A stretch of 64,000 nucleotides of DNA from Sphagnum magellanicum (Eukaryota; Streptophyta; Sphagnopsida; Sphagnales; Sphagnaceae): NCBI GenBank assembly GCA_021904315.1, contig CM038917.1, forward strand, positions 5,316,041-5,380,040, given 5' to 3'. Below are positions 49,801 to 62,149 of this stretch, piece by piece. The notes below the pieces were generated by a model. That model saw only the letters and a program-made list of their open reading frames with translations. It was not told the origin of the DNA and searched no databases. A program made the position numbers and the translations under genes. Each line of letters starts with the position of its first letter. Positions within the stretch are counted from its first letter, which is position 1.

Positions 49801-52226
49801 GCTTTGGCACAGAGAGGTGAAGCTCTTAAAACTGCAGCCGCCTTGTCTGTGGCATCCCGCCATGCCCTCTCCTGCACAATTGCAGCCTCAACTCCTGGGC
49901 TAGGATCACCCTCATGTGTAGAAGATGTTGGATTGTCTTCTGAAGGCAATGACACCACAGGTTCAGTGGCACAAACATGTGCAATTTCAGGACCCTGCTT
50001 ACATTGTGTTGAACCATCCCTGACATCCAAAGTTCTTGTGTCCTCCAGATCAGGTTGAATCATAGAATTGATCTGCACATCCTCTGAAATGTTGTCCCGA
50101 AGGTCAAAAAATTGATCTCCCACAACCCTATTGCTTGGAGCTGGATACTGGACCTCAGCCTCTGCCACCTCTACTTGTAGAGCCTCTTGTTCAGCTACTG
50201 ATGGTAGGAGCTTGCATTCAGGTGACTCCTCACCGGCCCCTTGCATCATCTCACCATTCTCTAGAGACAAACTCTTAAATACAACATCATGGTGCGCACA
50301 ATCTATCTCTTGTTCTTCCTTTTCAGTTCTAGAGTGTTCTTTATGCCCACTCTCACTTCCATGATCAACAACCTCTGCTTCATTGCTTATAGTTGTTGCA
50401 ACACTCCAGTCAATATTTTCCTCATCCTCCTCAGACACCTCATGGTCAGCCCCCACTAAAGCATCTGGACCTTGTGGTCTTGTATCAAAACTCTCCAATG
50501 GCTCACATGTATCATTCTGTTGTGGGACAGAAACTGTAAGATTGGTCTCAGAAGGCCCTTGGTATTGTTGTCGAGCATCTTCAGAGGGAAGAAAACCTAG
50601 ATCATCAGGATAGGTAGCCTCTAGGAACACTCCTCCATCAGCACTCGCAATTGTTATGCCTTGAGGAAAATTCAAAGCATATTCTGATCCTTGTCTGAGA
50701 AACTCCAACTTTGGCAAAGCTGCAACCAACCGAGAGTCAAGTGAATTTGAACCCTGCAATGAGGACCCTTGGACATCCCGAACGAAATGGAACCCTTTCT
50801 CCAGATTGCTGTTCCTAAAAGGGTTTGTGTCCTTGTCAAAAAGGCTTGCACTGCTTTCTGTGCAAGATTCCTCAAGTACTCTGTTTTGTGAGAGGCCCTC
50901 AAGAGTGGTTGGAGTTTGTACAGAAGAAGCAGCCTTTCCTAGAGCTGCCAATGTGGCATTTGCAAAAAGAGAAACAGCAGGTCCTGAATTGCAGCACTGA
51001 TCAAGACCAATTGCATGGTTGAGGAGTGCATGGATGGCCGTTTCACCTTCTGCTGTGTTTCCATACCTTGTGGATCCTCTTGCAGTAGAAATAACCTCAT
51101 CTGACTCTTGCCCATTGTCAGACTGACCATTGGTGATTCTACACACATCCCTGCTTGCAATCTCATCAGGAGGGCAGCCTTCTCCAGCAAGTCTTGTATG
51201 AGATGCTACTCCACTCTCTTGAAGTGGAGCAACAACTGTTTCTGAAAGAGCCTCACCTTGGGATGCTGGAACCTGTATGGCATTCAACAAGTACAAAAAG
51301 ATTCATATTGGCACAACCTGACCTAACTTGAACTAATAACCTGAGGCTAGGTCTTTAGAGGAAAGGTGACTTCAGAGGTACCAGAATAACAACAATCAGG
51401 ACTCCTATGAAAGTGGCAAATGCTCCAGGTAACGTGCCAGCAAGGTTTCAGAAAGGCTTTAGATCACAAATTCAAATCATCTGAACATCAAGCAATTGAT
51501 TACATTGGACTATCTGTGACCAGGAAACACAAGATGGGCAAAAAAGCAAGCAACACAGCATCATCTTGCTCAGTTGCACAGTGAGAAACAACATTTGATT
51601 GATAAGATTTGGTGGTAAACCATGGTTGAGGCCATACCTTGAATCACCAAACATGAACAACAAAGTTTAACTCTCATCACGAGAGACACATGGATCAAAT
51701 GAAAAGTACTTCAACTTACCTCTTGAACAAGTATTGAGGATGTATTTCTTCCCTCTGACCTCAATTCCAGATCCTCTGTCTTCTTGTCACTGCTGGATGA
51801 GTTTTCAGCAACCTCCTTTGATTCCTGAGTTTCCACCTTGGCCTGAACATCATCATCATCTGCCCTTGCTGCTTGGGTAGCCAGAGTGTTGACAACAGTA
51901 TCATCTCCTGATGATGCTGCACTTGGTGGCGACAAAATTGATGCTTCATTTTCCAAGTCTGCATCTTTGAGAAAGTAAGCTCCTCCTGTTGTATCTAAGA
52001 ACATATGGAAATTGACATTGTTTCCATTTACTGCCACATCAACAACCTTCTCCCTTTGCTTGAGGACCCCTTGGAACTTCCCAAACTTCACATACCATGG
52101 TGAACTCTTGAAGGTGCCGTCCTCTTGTTGGACAACAATGATATCAACTGCACCTCCAAAGGGATGAAAGGGGCCTGCAACTGTGTATACTCCCTGTGAT
52201 ATGTACCTTCCTACAGTGCTGTACAT
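43045..52226 (-). CDS. PAH: Phosphatidate phosphohydrolase PAH (lipin family), 11 coding exons, ~2050 aa
   Basis: Coding exons on the minus strand are 52226-51720, 51272-47036, 46830-46223, 46027-45954, 45779-45695, 45564-45478, 45270-45198, 44650-44607, 44173-44045, 43574-43476 and 43254-43045. All introns are GT-AG and all phases agree, giving 6153 nt. The enzyme dephosphorylates phosphatidate to diacylglycerol at the ER/nuclear membrane and restrains phospholipid synthesis. The N-LIP domain (about residues 1-105) shows [20 protein letters not shown] and [13 protein letters not shown]. The C-LIP domain holds the catalytic DVDGT (DxDxT, about 1802-1806), [30 protein letters not shown] and [14 protein letters not shown]. 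The central ~1400 residues are acidic, Ser/Glu-rich and mostly one exon. Known plant PAH1/PAH2 proteins are about 900 residues, so this one is more than twice as long. The C-terminus after LPDIEDEL could differ if another intron exists. Confidence 0.94.
47036..51272 (-). CDS. PAH: PAH exon 2: giant low-complexity linker exon (4237 nt)
   Basis: One uninterrupted frame of 1412 codons runs from acceptor CCATACAG|GTTCCAGC to donor AACTG|GTTTGT. It is rich in Ser, Glu, Asp and Thr and poor in hydrophobic residues. [16 protein letters not shown] motif and a [15 protein letters not shown] motif are the only clearly hydrophobic islands. Internal duplication is visible: [18 protein letters not shown] and [18 protein letters not shown] lie about 55 residues apart, each preceded by a GE[NM]xS-like acidic stretch and followed by EANTSE. 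The linker of other plant PAHs is several hundred residues; phosphorylation sites usually cluster here. Confidence 0.9.
51720..52226 (-). CDS. PAH: PAH exon 1: N-LIP domain
   Basis: Encodes 169 residues. [16 protein letters not shown] starts at 52226, the first ATG in frame with the conserved N-LIP block; the expected Gly-Gly of [12 protein letters not shown] is intact. The exon ends in phase 0 at CAAGAG|GTAAGT. After about residue 105 the sequence becomes an acidic Ser/Asp/Lys linker. Confidence 0.94.
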
Positions 52227-53720
52227 CTTCTACTCTCTCTGGCTCAAAACACTTGTCACTGTCTGCTTCTTTTCTTCTCACACACATAATTGCACATATC
52301 CTCTCAAGAATCCTTCATGCTCCAGAAAACAGTAGGTCTGTGGATTGTGCCTTCAAAATTCATATTCTGAGTGGTTGGATTTGTCCATCAAAAGTCCCCC
52401 CCCCCCAACATGTTCAATCACTGAAATTGGCGGTAGTAGGGTTCTTCAGAATATAGATGAGGTGTAAAGGTTGCATGCAACACATGGAAGGGAATGTCTT
52501 CTATAACTTTGAATAAGAAACCTATTGTACATACAGATGCATTCAGGGTGAAAACGTGCCACTGGATTGAGAATGAAACAATTCTACAATGTGAATTATG
52601 AACTCGATCCAAGCATGGACAATCTCAGATCAATCAATCCTCAGAACAAAGTTTCAAGGTTTCAAATTCCACTTGCTACATAAATTAGGCTTGAGCTTAC
52701 CAAATGAATCCTACAGGAAGCTCAATTGTACTGCACTTCTTCTCCTTCACAAAGCTTGCATCTCCATATCCACACCACGGAAGTGCGCATGTAGGGATGA
52801 CAGTTTTCTGGAATTTCTGTGCCACACACCTTGAAACTGTTTCCATCCAATCCACCCTTGCTGCACACCAAATCCCCTGCCATACAAAAAAAAACTCACC
52901 TCTCAATGGACAATATCTCCGGCACACATGTATACTGCAGAAATGATAATGCTAGCAAGTTATGTCAAAGCTTAGCAATATCATTCAATCATCATACCCA
53001 AATCATTGGAACACAAAAACAACGTATTTCCTCCCAAATCCATGCACTAAATATTTTCTTTTTATAACAGAAGCAAAGGTTCCTGCTCTTTTGTTGACAA
53101 CTTATTGAACCTTTTCCTGCTTCGTCCGTCTCCTATAGAAGCTCCTTTCTAAAACCTATCCTTCAAATTTAGTGAGACTTTTTGGTCTTCTTTTTTACAC
53201 CAGCTTTCTATCTAATCCCTTTCTTTTTGAAATTATTTTCGGTCAACAAACACCCGCAAGAGCAATACAAACCTGTTGAAAACAACAGTAATGTGTGTGG
53301 CATGGAAGAGCGGTCAATTTGAGGAGCACACGGATACCAACTGTTGTAATAAGCAGCAAAGAAAAAAAGAAATTGCAGACAGAAGAAGTAATTGGAGAAG
53401 AGCGAAGAAGCAACAGCAAACCTGGGTGACAGAAGAAAAAGAAGAAGAAGAGAGCATGCAAAAGAGTTGTTGGAACAGTGTTGCTGCAGCATCTGGGTCA
53501 AGATTCCTGTGAATGTGCTCAGGTCTTCCGCCATGGCTATGGCGTGTCGTCGTCGCCGTGCGTGTCGTCTTCTTCGTCGCCTGCTACTCGAGTCTTCCTC
53601 TCCAATGCCGTAAAAGCCCTAGCTCTCTCTCTCTCTCTCGCTGCGGCAAGGAAGAGGTTTCTTGGAGAGAACGTCACATTATTATACTACATTGCTACTC
53701 TCTTGGATGAAACCTAGTCC
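52227..53720 (-). promoter_or_regulatory. PAH 5' leader and probable leader intron/promoter
   Basis: On the minus strand a (GA)n tract followed by GCTAGGGCTTTT lies at about 53645-53605, typical of plant leaders. The nearby GCCATGGCGGAAGACCTGAG (about 53540) would start a short out-of-context ORF. About 1.3 kb separates it from the PAH start codon, suggesting a 5' UTR intron. A C9 run sits at about 52399. Confidence 0.4.
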
Positions 53721-55141
53721 CTAAGAACAACTGGTACTGTCCGTTGTTGGGCCTTCGTCTCTTGGATAAGGGCCGTTGTTTGTTTCTTGTGGTTGGTTGG
53801 GCCAGGTGTCTTGGGTAAGGACCGTTCTTGGGCCCTGGTCAGTCTCTCGTGTCTTGGGGTTAAGGACCCATTGTTGGCTGGTTCTTTTCTTTTGAGAGAA
53901 ATCCAAGTCGGTTTGATTGGCATGTTTTTTTTCATCAATCCAAGTCGGTTCCGGTTTTGCAGCAACCAGTTGGAACCAGTTTTGGTACGGTTCCAGTTAC
54001 AAAGGTCAAAAAACAAGCTGGTCTGGTTCCAGTTCCCAAGGGGTGAGGTTCTGACACAAAGTGATAACCATCAAAATTCAACCGACCTGAACCAGACCGG
54101 CCACTTAATCAGCCCTAACCTGATATAACCTGTCCAACACTGGTTAAACCCAACCAGCCCATATTAGTAAATGTTAGATGCCATAATATGTGATTTAGAC
54201 CATAATTGTCTTTTATGTTTTGCAATGCATCTTTTAACTATGCATTAAACAACACAACAAACCAACAATACTAACAATGTAAATAAGCAACACAAAGGAG
54301 CAAAGCAAAAAAAAAAAAACCAAAAAAATTAAATTAAATTAAACTAATCTTGATTAAGAAAGACTAACCCCAAAAAAAATAAAATTATACAATGGGTGCC
54401 ACCCCATACAAACTAATCTAATTTAAATATTAATCTAAACCTCAAACTAATCTAGTCTACCTATTAAATACTAACATAATCTAACTTACTAACCTGAGAA
54501 CCGAGTTATGGTTCTCTCATAGAATTAACCCAGTTCTCCAAAACCAAAAAAAAAGACAATTTCCATAACCAACTTGCATTTCACAAGTGCTAAGAGTTTG
54601 GAACTTTAATCCATTCACACTATAAGAGCAATTGATGCAGTTTGGGGACCTTTCTCAGGTATGTCAATCATGTATGTATAACTTGTTTTGCAATTCTAGA
54701 CAAATGCAACACCCTTCGGTTAACCCTAATACAGAAAGCAAAAAGAGTATTGAAGGACGAAATCTCGTGTTGGGTTGGAGCTTCGCACCAGCATGACTTC
54801 TGGCAGTTAATTGAGGGGAATTGGAAATTCGCATATTCTGCACTTTAAGGCTATAAATAGGGCGGAATTGGCACCTCACTCCAAAACAGCCAAATTCTGC
54901 AAATTTAAAGAAGCACTCGGAGTAAAAGGAGGCGATTGGAAGGCAAAGATGAATTCTATAAAAGTAGCAGCTCACAGCGAGTACAAGCCGGTCTTCAGGT
55001 GTCATCTGTAGATTGGTTTTCAGTTCAAACTGAACTTCAAGTGAAATTTTCATTGCGGATCCCTACTCCAACGATACTGCACCACAGAGTTGAAAGTGGA
55101 AATTTAGTAAATATTGAATGAAAACGTGCGCACAACATGTC
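53721..55141. other. Intergenic DNA with GGTTCC-rich low-complexity patch
   Basis: The patch at about 53930-54060 repeats GGTTCCGGTT/GGTTCCAGTT words. ORFs of 113 and 129 codons occur but show no recognisable domain. AT-rich from 54150 to 54480. Confidence 0.45.
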
Positions 55142-55213
55142 GGGCATTTGGTCTAGTGGTATGATTCTTGCTTAGGGTGCAAGAGGTCGCGAGTTCGATT
55201 CTCGCAATGCCCC
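55142..55213 (+). tRNA. tRNA-Pro (anticodon AGG)
   Basis: A full cloverleaf can be drawn. The acceptor stem GGGCATT (55142-55148) pairs with AATGCCC (55206-55212), with C as the discriminator base. The anticodon stem is CTTGC/GCAAG with loop TTAGGGT and anticodon AGG at 55174-55176. The T arm is GCGAG-TTCGATT-CTCGC, fully paired. The A box GGTCTAGTGGTAT and B box GAGTTCGATTC are intact and no intron is present. CCA is not part of the gene model; CCCC happens to follow. The first T run that could end transcription is about 50 bases downstream (near 55265). Confidence 0.97.
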
Positions 55214-56324
55214 CCAAACGAGGTTGTTTCGGCGCCTCACTTGATGTTTCGTTGTAAACCCTAATTTTTTGTTGTTGTTGTAAACGTCCAAGCCTCCATT
55301 TAAAATTATTATTATTTTAATTTTTTTAGGTGAACGTCCAAGCCTCCTTTTTTCTTCTTCTTCTTTTATTTCATTTTATTTTATAAATTTATATTTAAAA
55401 TTAATAATAAATTTGTTGAATAACCAGTGGTTCTTTGTTTTGTTTTCACCTTTTGGGATCAGTTTTTGGAGGGAAAGGGGGGGGGGGGGGGGGAGGAGAT
55501 TTCCGCCATTTTGTGATATATATATAAGAGTATTGTCACAAATTCCCTGTTTTTGTGAATTTGTTTTTTGCCAAAGAACGAATTCTTCATTTAGAAAATC
55601 ACCACAATTGCCAACAATATGAAAGGGTGCTTAAGACTTTCTATTTTCTAAATGAAAATTTGAATGTCACCAAATTTGGCTAAATATATTTATGGATAAT
55701 TGTCACTCGAGCAATATCACAAAATTGAAAATACAAACATTGCTTGGGTTTAATGACTTTTTTAAAAAAACTTTTGGCAGCAAGAAAAAAACTGGGCTAA
55801 TTTTTAGATTTTTCTTTTCTAATGTAAATTTGCCAAGTTTTCAATATCATGAAGTTGAAGAAGAAAGAAAACTTGCTTGGGATCATTATTTGATTAATGC
55901 GGAATGCTTTTTGCAAATTTGAAAAAAAAATTACAACCAATTTGTGGCTTTTAGCTTCTACATGGTGTCCTCAACATGAGAAATTCACATTGACATGCAC
56001 AGAGTGGCCGATATCTCCAAAAAAAAAGAGTGAATAAATACAATTTTTTTTAAAAATGTTGTGCTCACTTGTTTCATAATCTAAATATTCTTGTTATGAT
56101 AATCAAGGGTCATGGTAAGTTAGTCCATTTAATAAAAATCACATATAGTAACATCTACAATATCATACATCAAAGCATTGCATGGTTCCTATATATACAA
56201 TTACAAATTATTTGAATTATATCTAATTATGAACATGTTTGAAAATATTACATGGAACATGCTCATGTTCTTTTCAAGACATCAATTGTCCTCAAAATTT
56301 CTTATGCAATGTTAAGAAAAAGGG
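55214..56324. other. AT-rich intergenic DNA with a 17-G run
   Basis: The poly-G run spans about 55477-55493. ACGTCCAAGCCTCC is repeated at 55285 and 55335. No gene was supported. Confidence 0.5.
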
Positions 56325-56700
56325 CTATCCATAGTGTTTCAAATACTCATTCCTGGCATACCAAGTTTCAATTAATTGATGTAATTTTTCTATCGCATGT
56401 ACATTTCCATAACAATGATGTTTTTTCGAAATATAACCTTGTTGTCTCGCATCTTGAATAAGCCAACTTTTGGAAGGTGTTATTAAAAGATCATAAATTC
56501 TAAATGAAATAGTTGCTTGAATAGCTTGTTGAAAACCTAGATTGTTGAGTTGATCTAAAACATGCACTGTATACATAATACCAAAGTGAGCAGTTAATCT
56601 ACTAATTAGTTGTTTTATGGTAGTTCTATCCATCACTTTATTATAGAACAGCAATTTGGCCAATTCTATCATAATAGGAAACCTCTTTCTTTTTTTAAGT
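56325..56700 (-). pseudogene. rpoC2: Nuclear plastid DNA remnant: 5' part of rpoC2 (NUPT)
   Basis: The 115-codon minus ORF (56672-56325) corresponds to the N-terminus of the plastid RNA polymerase beta'' subunit. Matching blocks are [72 protein letters not shown] and EYLK. Homology stops right after EYLK, where the plastid gene continues for more than a thousand residues. The purine-rich AAAGAAAGAGGTTTCCTATT just upstream could be plastid leader. Substitutions such as ARNEY in place of the usual ATSEY show drift, so it is an old, non-functional insert. Confidence 0.85.
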
Positions 56701-59700
56701 GATATCTAGCACTAGATTCAAGCCATTCTTTGATAATTACAAGTGTAAATAATTACTAGGCTTCCCAAATTTTTGTCTCATTGAATAAAAATCTATTATT
56801 ATATAATTATAGCAAGTAATGATAAATCCCGGTGTTGTGAAGCTTTTAAAGTTATAGCTAATAATTTCATGATAAAAAACCCATGTTATTACAATTCCAA
56901 ACAATGATAATTAGTATAATGAATAGTCAGTGTAAACCACATTCATTTCAAACAATTTGAACTATTTCAATGATAATTTGAATTGCTTCAATGGTCATGT
57001 GGACCTTTCTTTCATATCTCCCTTCAAGATGAACAAGGATCAAAATTTTACACCTTAAGTTTTTTTTCTTTTTTTCTTTTTTTTTGCAAATTAAAAATAT
57101 ATAGATTTTTTTGGCAGATTAAAATAATTTAATTTATGTTGAAACAATATTATGCTATATGTGATTGAATTGTCAAGATTCAAACCTAATACATGACTAC
57201 AATATATAATTATGTTAAATAATGCTCACATTTTATATGTTTTCAATATGATATGGAATGTGAAATAAATCTTGATATCTTTTATGAATCATGATATTTT
57301 ACACAATGTTACATAACCAAAAAGAGAACATGATTTTAGCATGCAAACTTTTCTTTATGTCCTATCAAAGTTGTTGTTTGACTCAAACTAAAATCTTATG
57401 CACATCTTTCCTCAAATAGGTTCGCAATGAACTCTTCTTTTAAACATATTTTGTTTCAATATTCTACATGCATAACAACAATAAAAAAAACTCCTTGGTG
57501 GGTTTCCTTGGCTATTGATATATATTTTTTAAACCAATATATTCACAAATTTGTGTGTAAATTTTCATGCACACTTCCCACCAAAATACTCAATCCATAA
57601 CATCTTAGAATTTAAAACATATGTCAATTGAAAGTATAGGCATTCTACAAGGTCACCATGTCAAAATGCATAGTGAAAATTGACTTTATAATATTTTAAA
57701 ATATATAATAAATAGACCCAAAACACATGGATTGCCTTTACTAATCAACTTTTATCAAAATTGAGAAGTTCACAACCTTAAAATATTTTATCCTTTTAGA
57801 ATGATTTCAAAAAATGACCATGTCCAAGAATGCATACAATTTTCAAGCTTTTTGTCTTTTCAACTTTTCTAATTGCACTTTTCCAACAAAAACAACAAAT
57901 TTTTGTAAAACTTAAAGTAAATATTATGTGACAAATTTCAAACATCAAAGACATTTTAACTCACACCCTAAAAACAAATTACAATACATCAACTTCTCTC
58001 TTATATTCATCACTTATTTATAACATTATGCTGAATGTGGTGCATTTATTTTTGAGGTAGATAGGTTGGTGACTGAACATTTATGTTTTTATAAAGCTTC
58101 AAATCCTTGAACATCGCTAATTAGTTGTTTCTAAAATTCAAAGATATATTGTGAACTTTTGCATGGCACAACCATTGTCATGAAGATCATTCAAAATGGA
58201 CAAAATAAAATAAAGTACAGTGTTTCAAAATAATGTTTGGTTTGGGAAGGTAACTAGTTAAAACTTACAATCTTTAGAAATAGCTTGGTTACTTTTGGAG
58301 TTCAAAAAGGGATTGTAAAGCTCAAGTGACATACCCATGTCCTTTTAATCCCTCATAATAGATAAAAATGAAAAAGATATGGGAAATAAGAATGAAAATT
58401 TCTAATGCATTTTCTTAAAACATATTTTTTTGGAGAACACGTTCATTTTTTTCATGTTTCTTTTTCATTATTCAATTGCCTTTAGAGTTGAAAAATGTAT
58501 TATAAATCTTTACTTGATGCACCCATAGCCAAGAAAATCATTAAAAAAGGATAAAAATGAATAATATATGGATAAGTGTTTAATTATTGACTTATGTTTA
58601 GTGATGGGTGTGTAGATACCCTACTAATGAAGCATATTGGAACCATAGAACATTTCTTAAAACCATGGGAACATTGTTTGAATCTATTCCCTTCAATAAC
58701 TCTTAGGTTTTTTTCAAAAAATGGTCATTAGTTTGGGGTGTACACTTTTCCACATTATTAGTGATGATCAATTGATGTAAGGTTAAAAGATTCATATATT
58801 TTCATTTGTTTCTTGAATCTTACAATATTGAAACAAAATTTCATTTGAATTTTGAATTTTTCATGAAATCATTTTCATTTCCCTTAATTTGCAAACATGA
58901 AATTCAATCTTTACCTATTGAAAACATTTGTAAACTTTTTTTTTATCAATTATATAAAAAAAATTATGTGAAACCATATTGATCTCAAAGTAATTAAAAA
59001 AGGATTAACGTTTTATTCAATGGGACCTTTTAAATTCAAATGTGTGTTGGTGTTGCTTGAATTTAATTTCTACATGTGACAATTGAAATGAAAAATATGA
59101 AAAAAAAATCATATGTTGACAATTAATTTTCATTAACAACTTATGAAATTTAAAAATGTTATATTGAAACCAATTCGAATATACCATCATCACTGGAATT
59201 TGATGCAAATATGGGAATTTTTTAATCTAGATTAATTATTTAATATTGCTTTTCAAAATTTTCCTCTTCCCTAGTTTCAACACCCTTTCCAAACCCAAAT
59301 GAATTATCTAAAATTTTAATAAATCTTATTAAGTCATTACAAGGAATTCACATATTAACAACTAGTTGTATGACTATTTTTTAATTACAAATGCCATATG
59401 CAATTGCTACAATGTTTAATTGCTTTGAACAAGTTGTATAAAAACCTTAGTCACAAAAGACATTATGTGGCATCCAATTGAAATGGCAATCACATCAAGG
59501 TGTGATTAATATCAACTTGTCATTTAACTAATATACAACCTTTGTGGCATGGTCATTTGCGATTGGGTTTATAATTTAAAAATGCAGTTGCATGAGGTGT
59601 TTCAAAGTTGACTAGGATGTATCCATGTGGCAACAATCTATTCAATAATCTTAAATTAGGTTAATCTAGGTTAGAATAAACAACCTAACATAGGTTGGGT

Positions 59701-60199
59701 AGATAGGTTTAAGATAGGTAAGTGGGTGTAGGTTATAGGCTTAAGTAGATAGAAGGTAGGATCCTAAATATTTTTTGTTCATAGTGGCAAGCATTTTTGA
59801 TTGGGTCATCTCAAATGGCATATGCACTTTGTATGTTTATAGTGCTTATCATGAATAGGTCCTTTCTTTCACCTAACTATACATTTTACAAAATTCAACT
59901 TGTAAACAAGAAGTATGGGATAAATCTTATTGAAAGGGAAACATTACAACACTATGTAACATTATCACATATTCACACAAATACTTACTATTTAGCCCAT
60001 CTACTTACTACCTATTAGCTAGCCTATTTAATAAATTAATTACCTAACCTACCTAATTAACTAATTAATAAAAAATTATCACATATTAACACAATAAAAT
60101 ACATATTACTCAGACCACCTACATACTACTTGCTATTTATTGTATTTACTACCTACTACCTATTATTTAACATATTTAATTAATTAATTACCTTTTTAT
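56701..60199. other. AT-rich intergenic DNA, no gene seen
   Basis: Contains T-rich runs near 57060 and a TAGGTTAG/TAGGTAGG low-complexity patch at 59645-59765 resembling the one near 33700. No gene was supported. Confidence 0.5.
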
Positions 60200-60463
60200 C
60201 TTAAACTTTTCAACCTTAAGCTATTTTAGTCTATTTTACCTTAGTTTATTTTTTATATTATAAACTATTGCATCTTATGTTATTTAAAACTATTATATCC
60301 TAATTTATTTTCAATTATTATAAGTTATTCCACCTTAGATTATTTTAGACTATTAATATACCCTACCTTATTCTTAGTTATTATAGGCTACTAGTGGGTA
60401 ACCCGTGGCTATGCCACTCTAGCCACCCCAAACGCTCTGTTAAGCTTTATTGTTTGCACGATC

Positions 60464-62145
60464 ATGTTATAACACCTTTGTGTAAACAACATTTCGAGTA
60501 TACACACCGGTAGGTGCATTTTCATGAGCATTCTCCCACCCATCTGTAACCAGCATTTTCACGCCCTCGGGGCACCCAATGCGCGACATGGCCACATACA
60601 ACTGGCCATGTGTAAATATAGGTTTGGGCAGGAAAATGCCGACCATTTTCAATGTCTGCCCTTGCGCCTTATTGATGGTCATGGCAAATGCAGGGCGCAC
60701 AGGAAACTGGCGTCGGCGCAGAGTGAAAGGCATTCGTTATGTGTCTGAAGGTGTGATGCTTAGTCGTGGAATGAACACTCGTTGGCCCTTTACAGGACCT
60801 GTTGCCACCTCTGCTTCAATGACATGCTGCATGAGTTGAATGACAATGAGCTTAGTACCATTAGCCAGGCCGTTGGTCATGTTGCGTAATAATATGATGG
60901 GACAACCCTCCTGCAAGTGCAGTTCATGGGGTGGTACGCCCGGAAAATTGAGTGTGTTCAAGAACTTAGTGGGGTAAATGCCATGTTGATCCCCATGCAT
61001 CACAGAATCCGCGCTGTAATACACGCGGTGCTGTGCGGGTGAGCCATCGTGCTTTGTGAATGCATATGTGTCATTGATGAGTTTATTGAGTGCATCCACA
61101 TTTTCGTTCAAAGGTGTAAGAATTGCACGCTCAATGATGTATGCAGATCTTGTAGCATACTCAACAATAGATGATAGAGTGCCATACACTTCTTCAATCA
61201 AATCTGCCACAGTAGGGCCATTGCAACACATGTCATGAGGAATAAGAATGGAGTCTTCACCAACAGAGGGATACACGCGCTCTACGCCCTCCCCCACACG
61301 TTGCAAGTAATCAGCAAATGCCTGCAGCCGTGTGGCATCTGCTTGTGCATACACGTCACCCTGAGCCAACAACCTCTGCACGCGCATGTTGGTGTACAAC
61401 TTGAATACACGCACATGTTGCCAAATGTTGGAACGGTTCAAAGCTTCTTTGACAACATCTCCCCTGGTGCCGCGGGGCAACAGGCAAAATTTGCCGAAAA
61501 TCGCCACCAAACACCACAACCAAGCCGCCAAAGGGCAGGAACTTGAATGTTGGGTTAATGACAGCCATGATGTCCTGCAAAGACCTGTTGATAGCCTCAA
61601 AAACATGCCTGTGCATCATGACAGCCTCATCCCACACAATGAGCGCAGCTGCTTACAAAAATGCTGCCAAGTCAGAGTCCCTACTGATGTAGCATGTGGA
61701 CGTGCTATTGAGGTCTTGCACAGGGATCTTGAAACGTGAGTGTGCAGTGCGGCCTCCGTCCAACAGCAATGCAGCAATGCCAGACGATGCCACAGCAATA
61801 GCGACCCGACCTTGTGCGCGCACGGTGCTTAGCAAACAACTATAGAGAAAGGTTTTGCCAGTGCCGCCAAGGCCATCAACAAAAAATGCACGGCAGTCGA
61901 CAGCGGCCATGACATTGTCATAGACAGCTCGTTGCTCAGGGTTAAGTTGCGGCACGCGCTCATCTCGTATGGCTACTTGCGTTGCCACATCATACCTGAC
62001 AATTTCGTCTGCCACCACAGCACTGGCAGGTTGGGCCGCAGGCGTCGACAAGCCAAATGCTGCCAAGTCATGGCTGCTGTTGAGGTGTGCCAAGTGTAGC
62101 GCCAACTCCCGCAGCACCATGTCCCGGATGGCAGCATCTACATTG
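60464..62145 (-). pseudogene. Helitron PIF1-like DNA helicase, N-terminally truncated, with two stops and one frameshift
   Basis: The SF1B helicase motifs appear in order. Motif I (Walker A) is GLGGTGKTF, then GIAALLLDGGRTAHS, motif II LIVWDEA, motif III GGDFRQILPV, NEDALN-like LTPLNENVDALN, and the C-terminal TINKAQGQTL and GQLYVAMSRI. The frame is broken three times: an in-frame TAA at about 61650-61652 just before AAALIVWDEA, a one-base frameshift near 61475-61486 in PVAPR, and an in-frame TAA at 60734-60736 after SITPSD. Homology begins abruptly near 62145 (NVDAAIRDMVLRELALHL), with stop codons immediately upstream, so the Rep part and the helicase N-terminus are missing. In intact plant Helitrons this domain unwinds DNA for rolling-circle transposition; this copy cannot supply it. 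Confidence 0.92.
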
Positions 62146-62149
62146 TTCT

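Noticed and set aside
47164-50902. Many ORFs of 60-160 codons on the plus strand and in other frames
   Set aside because: Shadows of the long PAH exon 2 frame, whose composition keeps other frames open.
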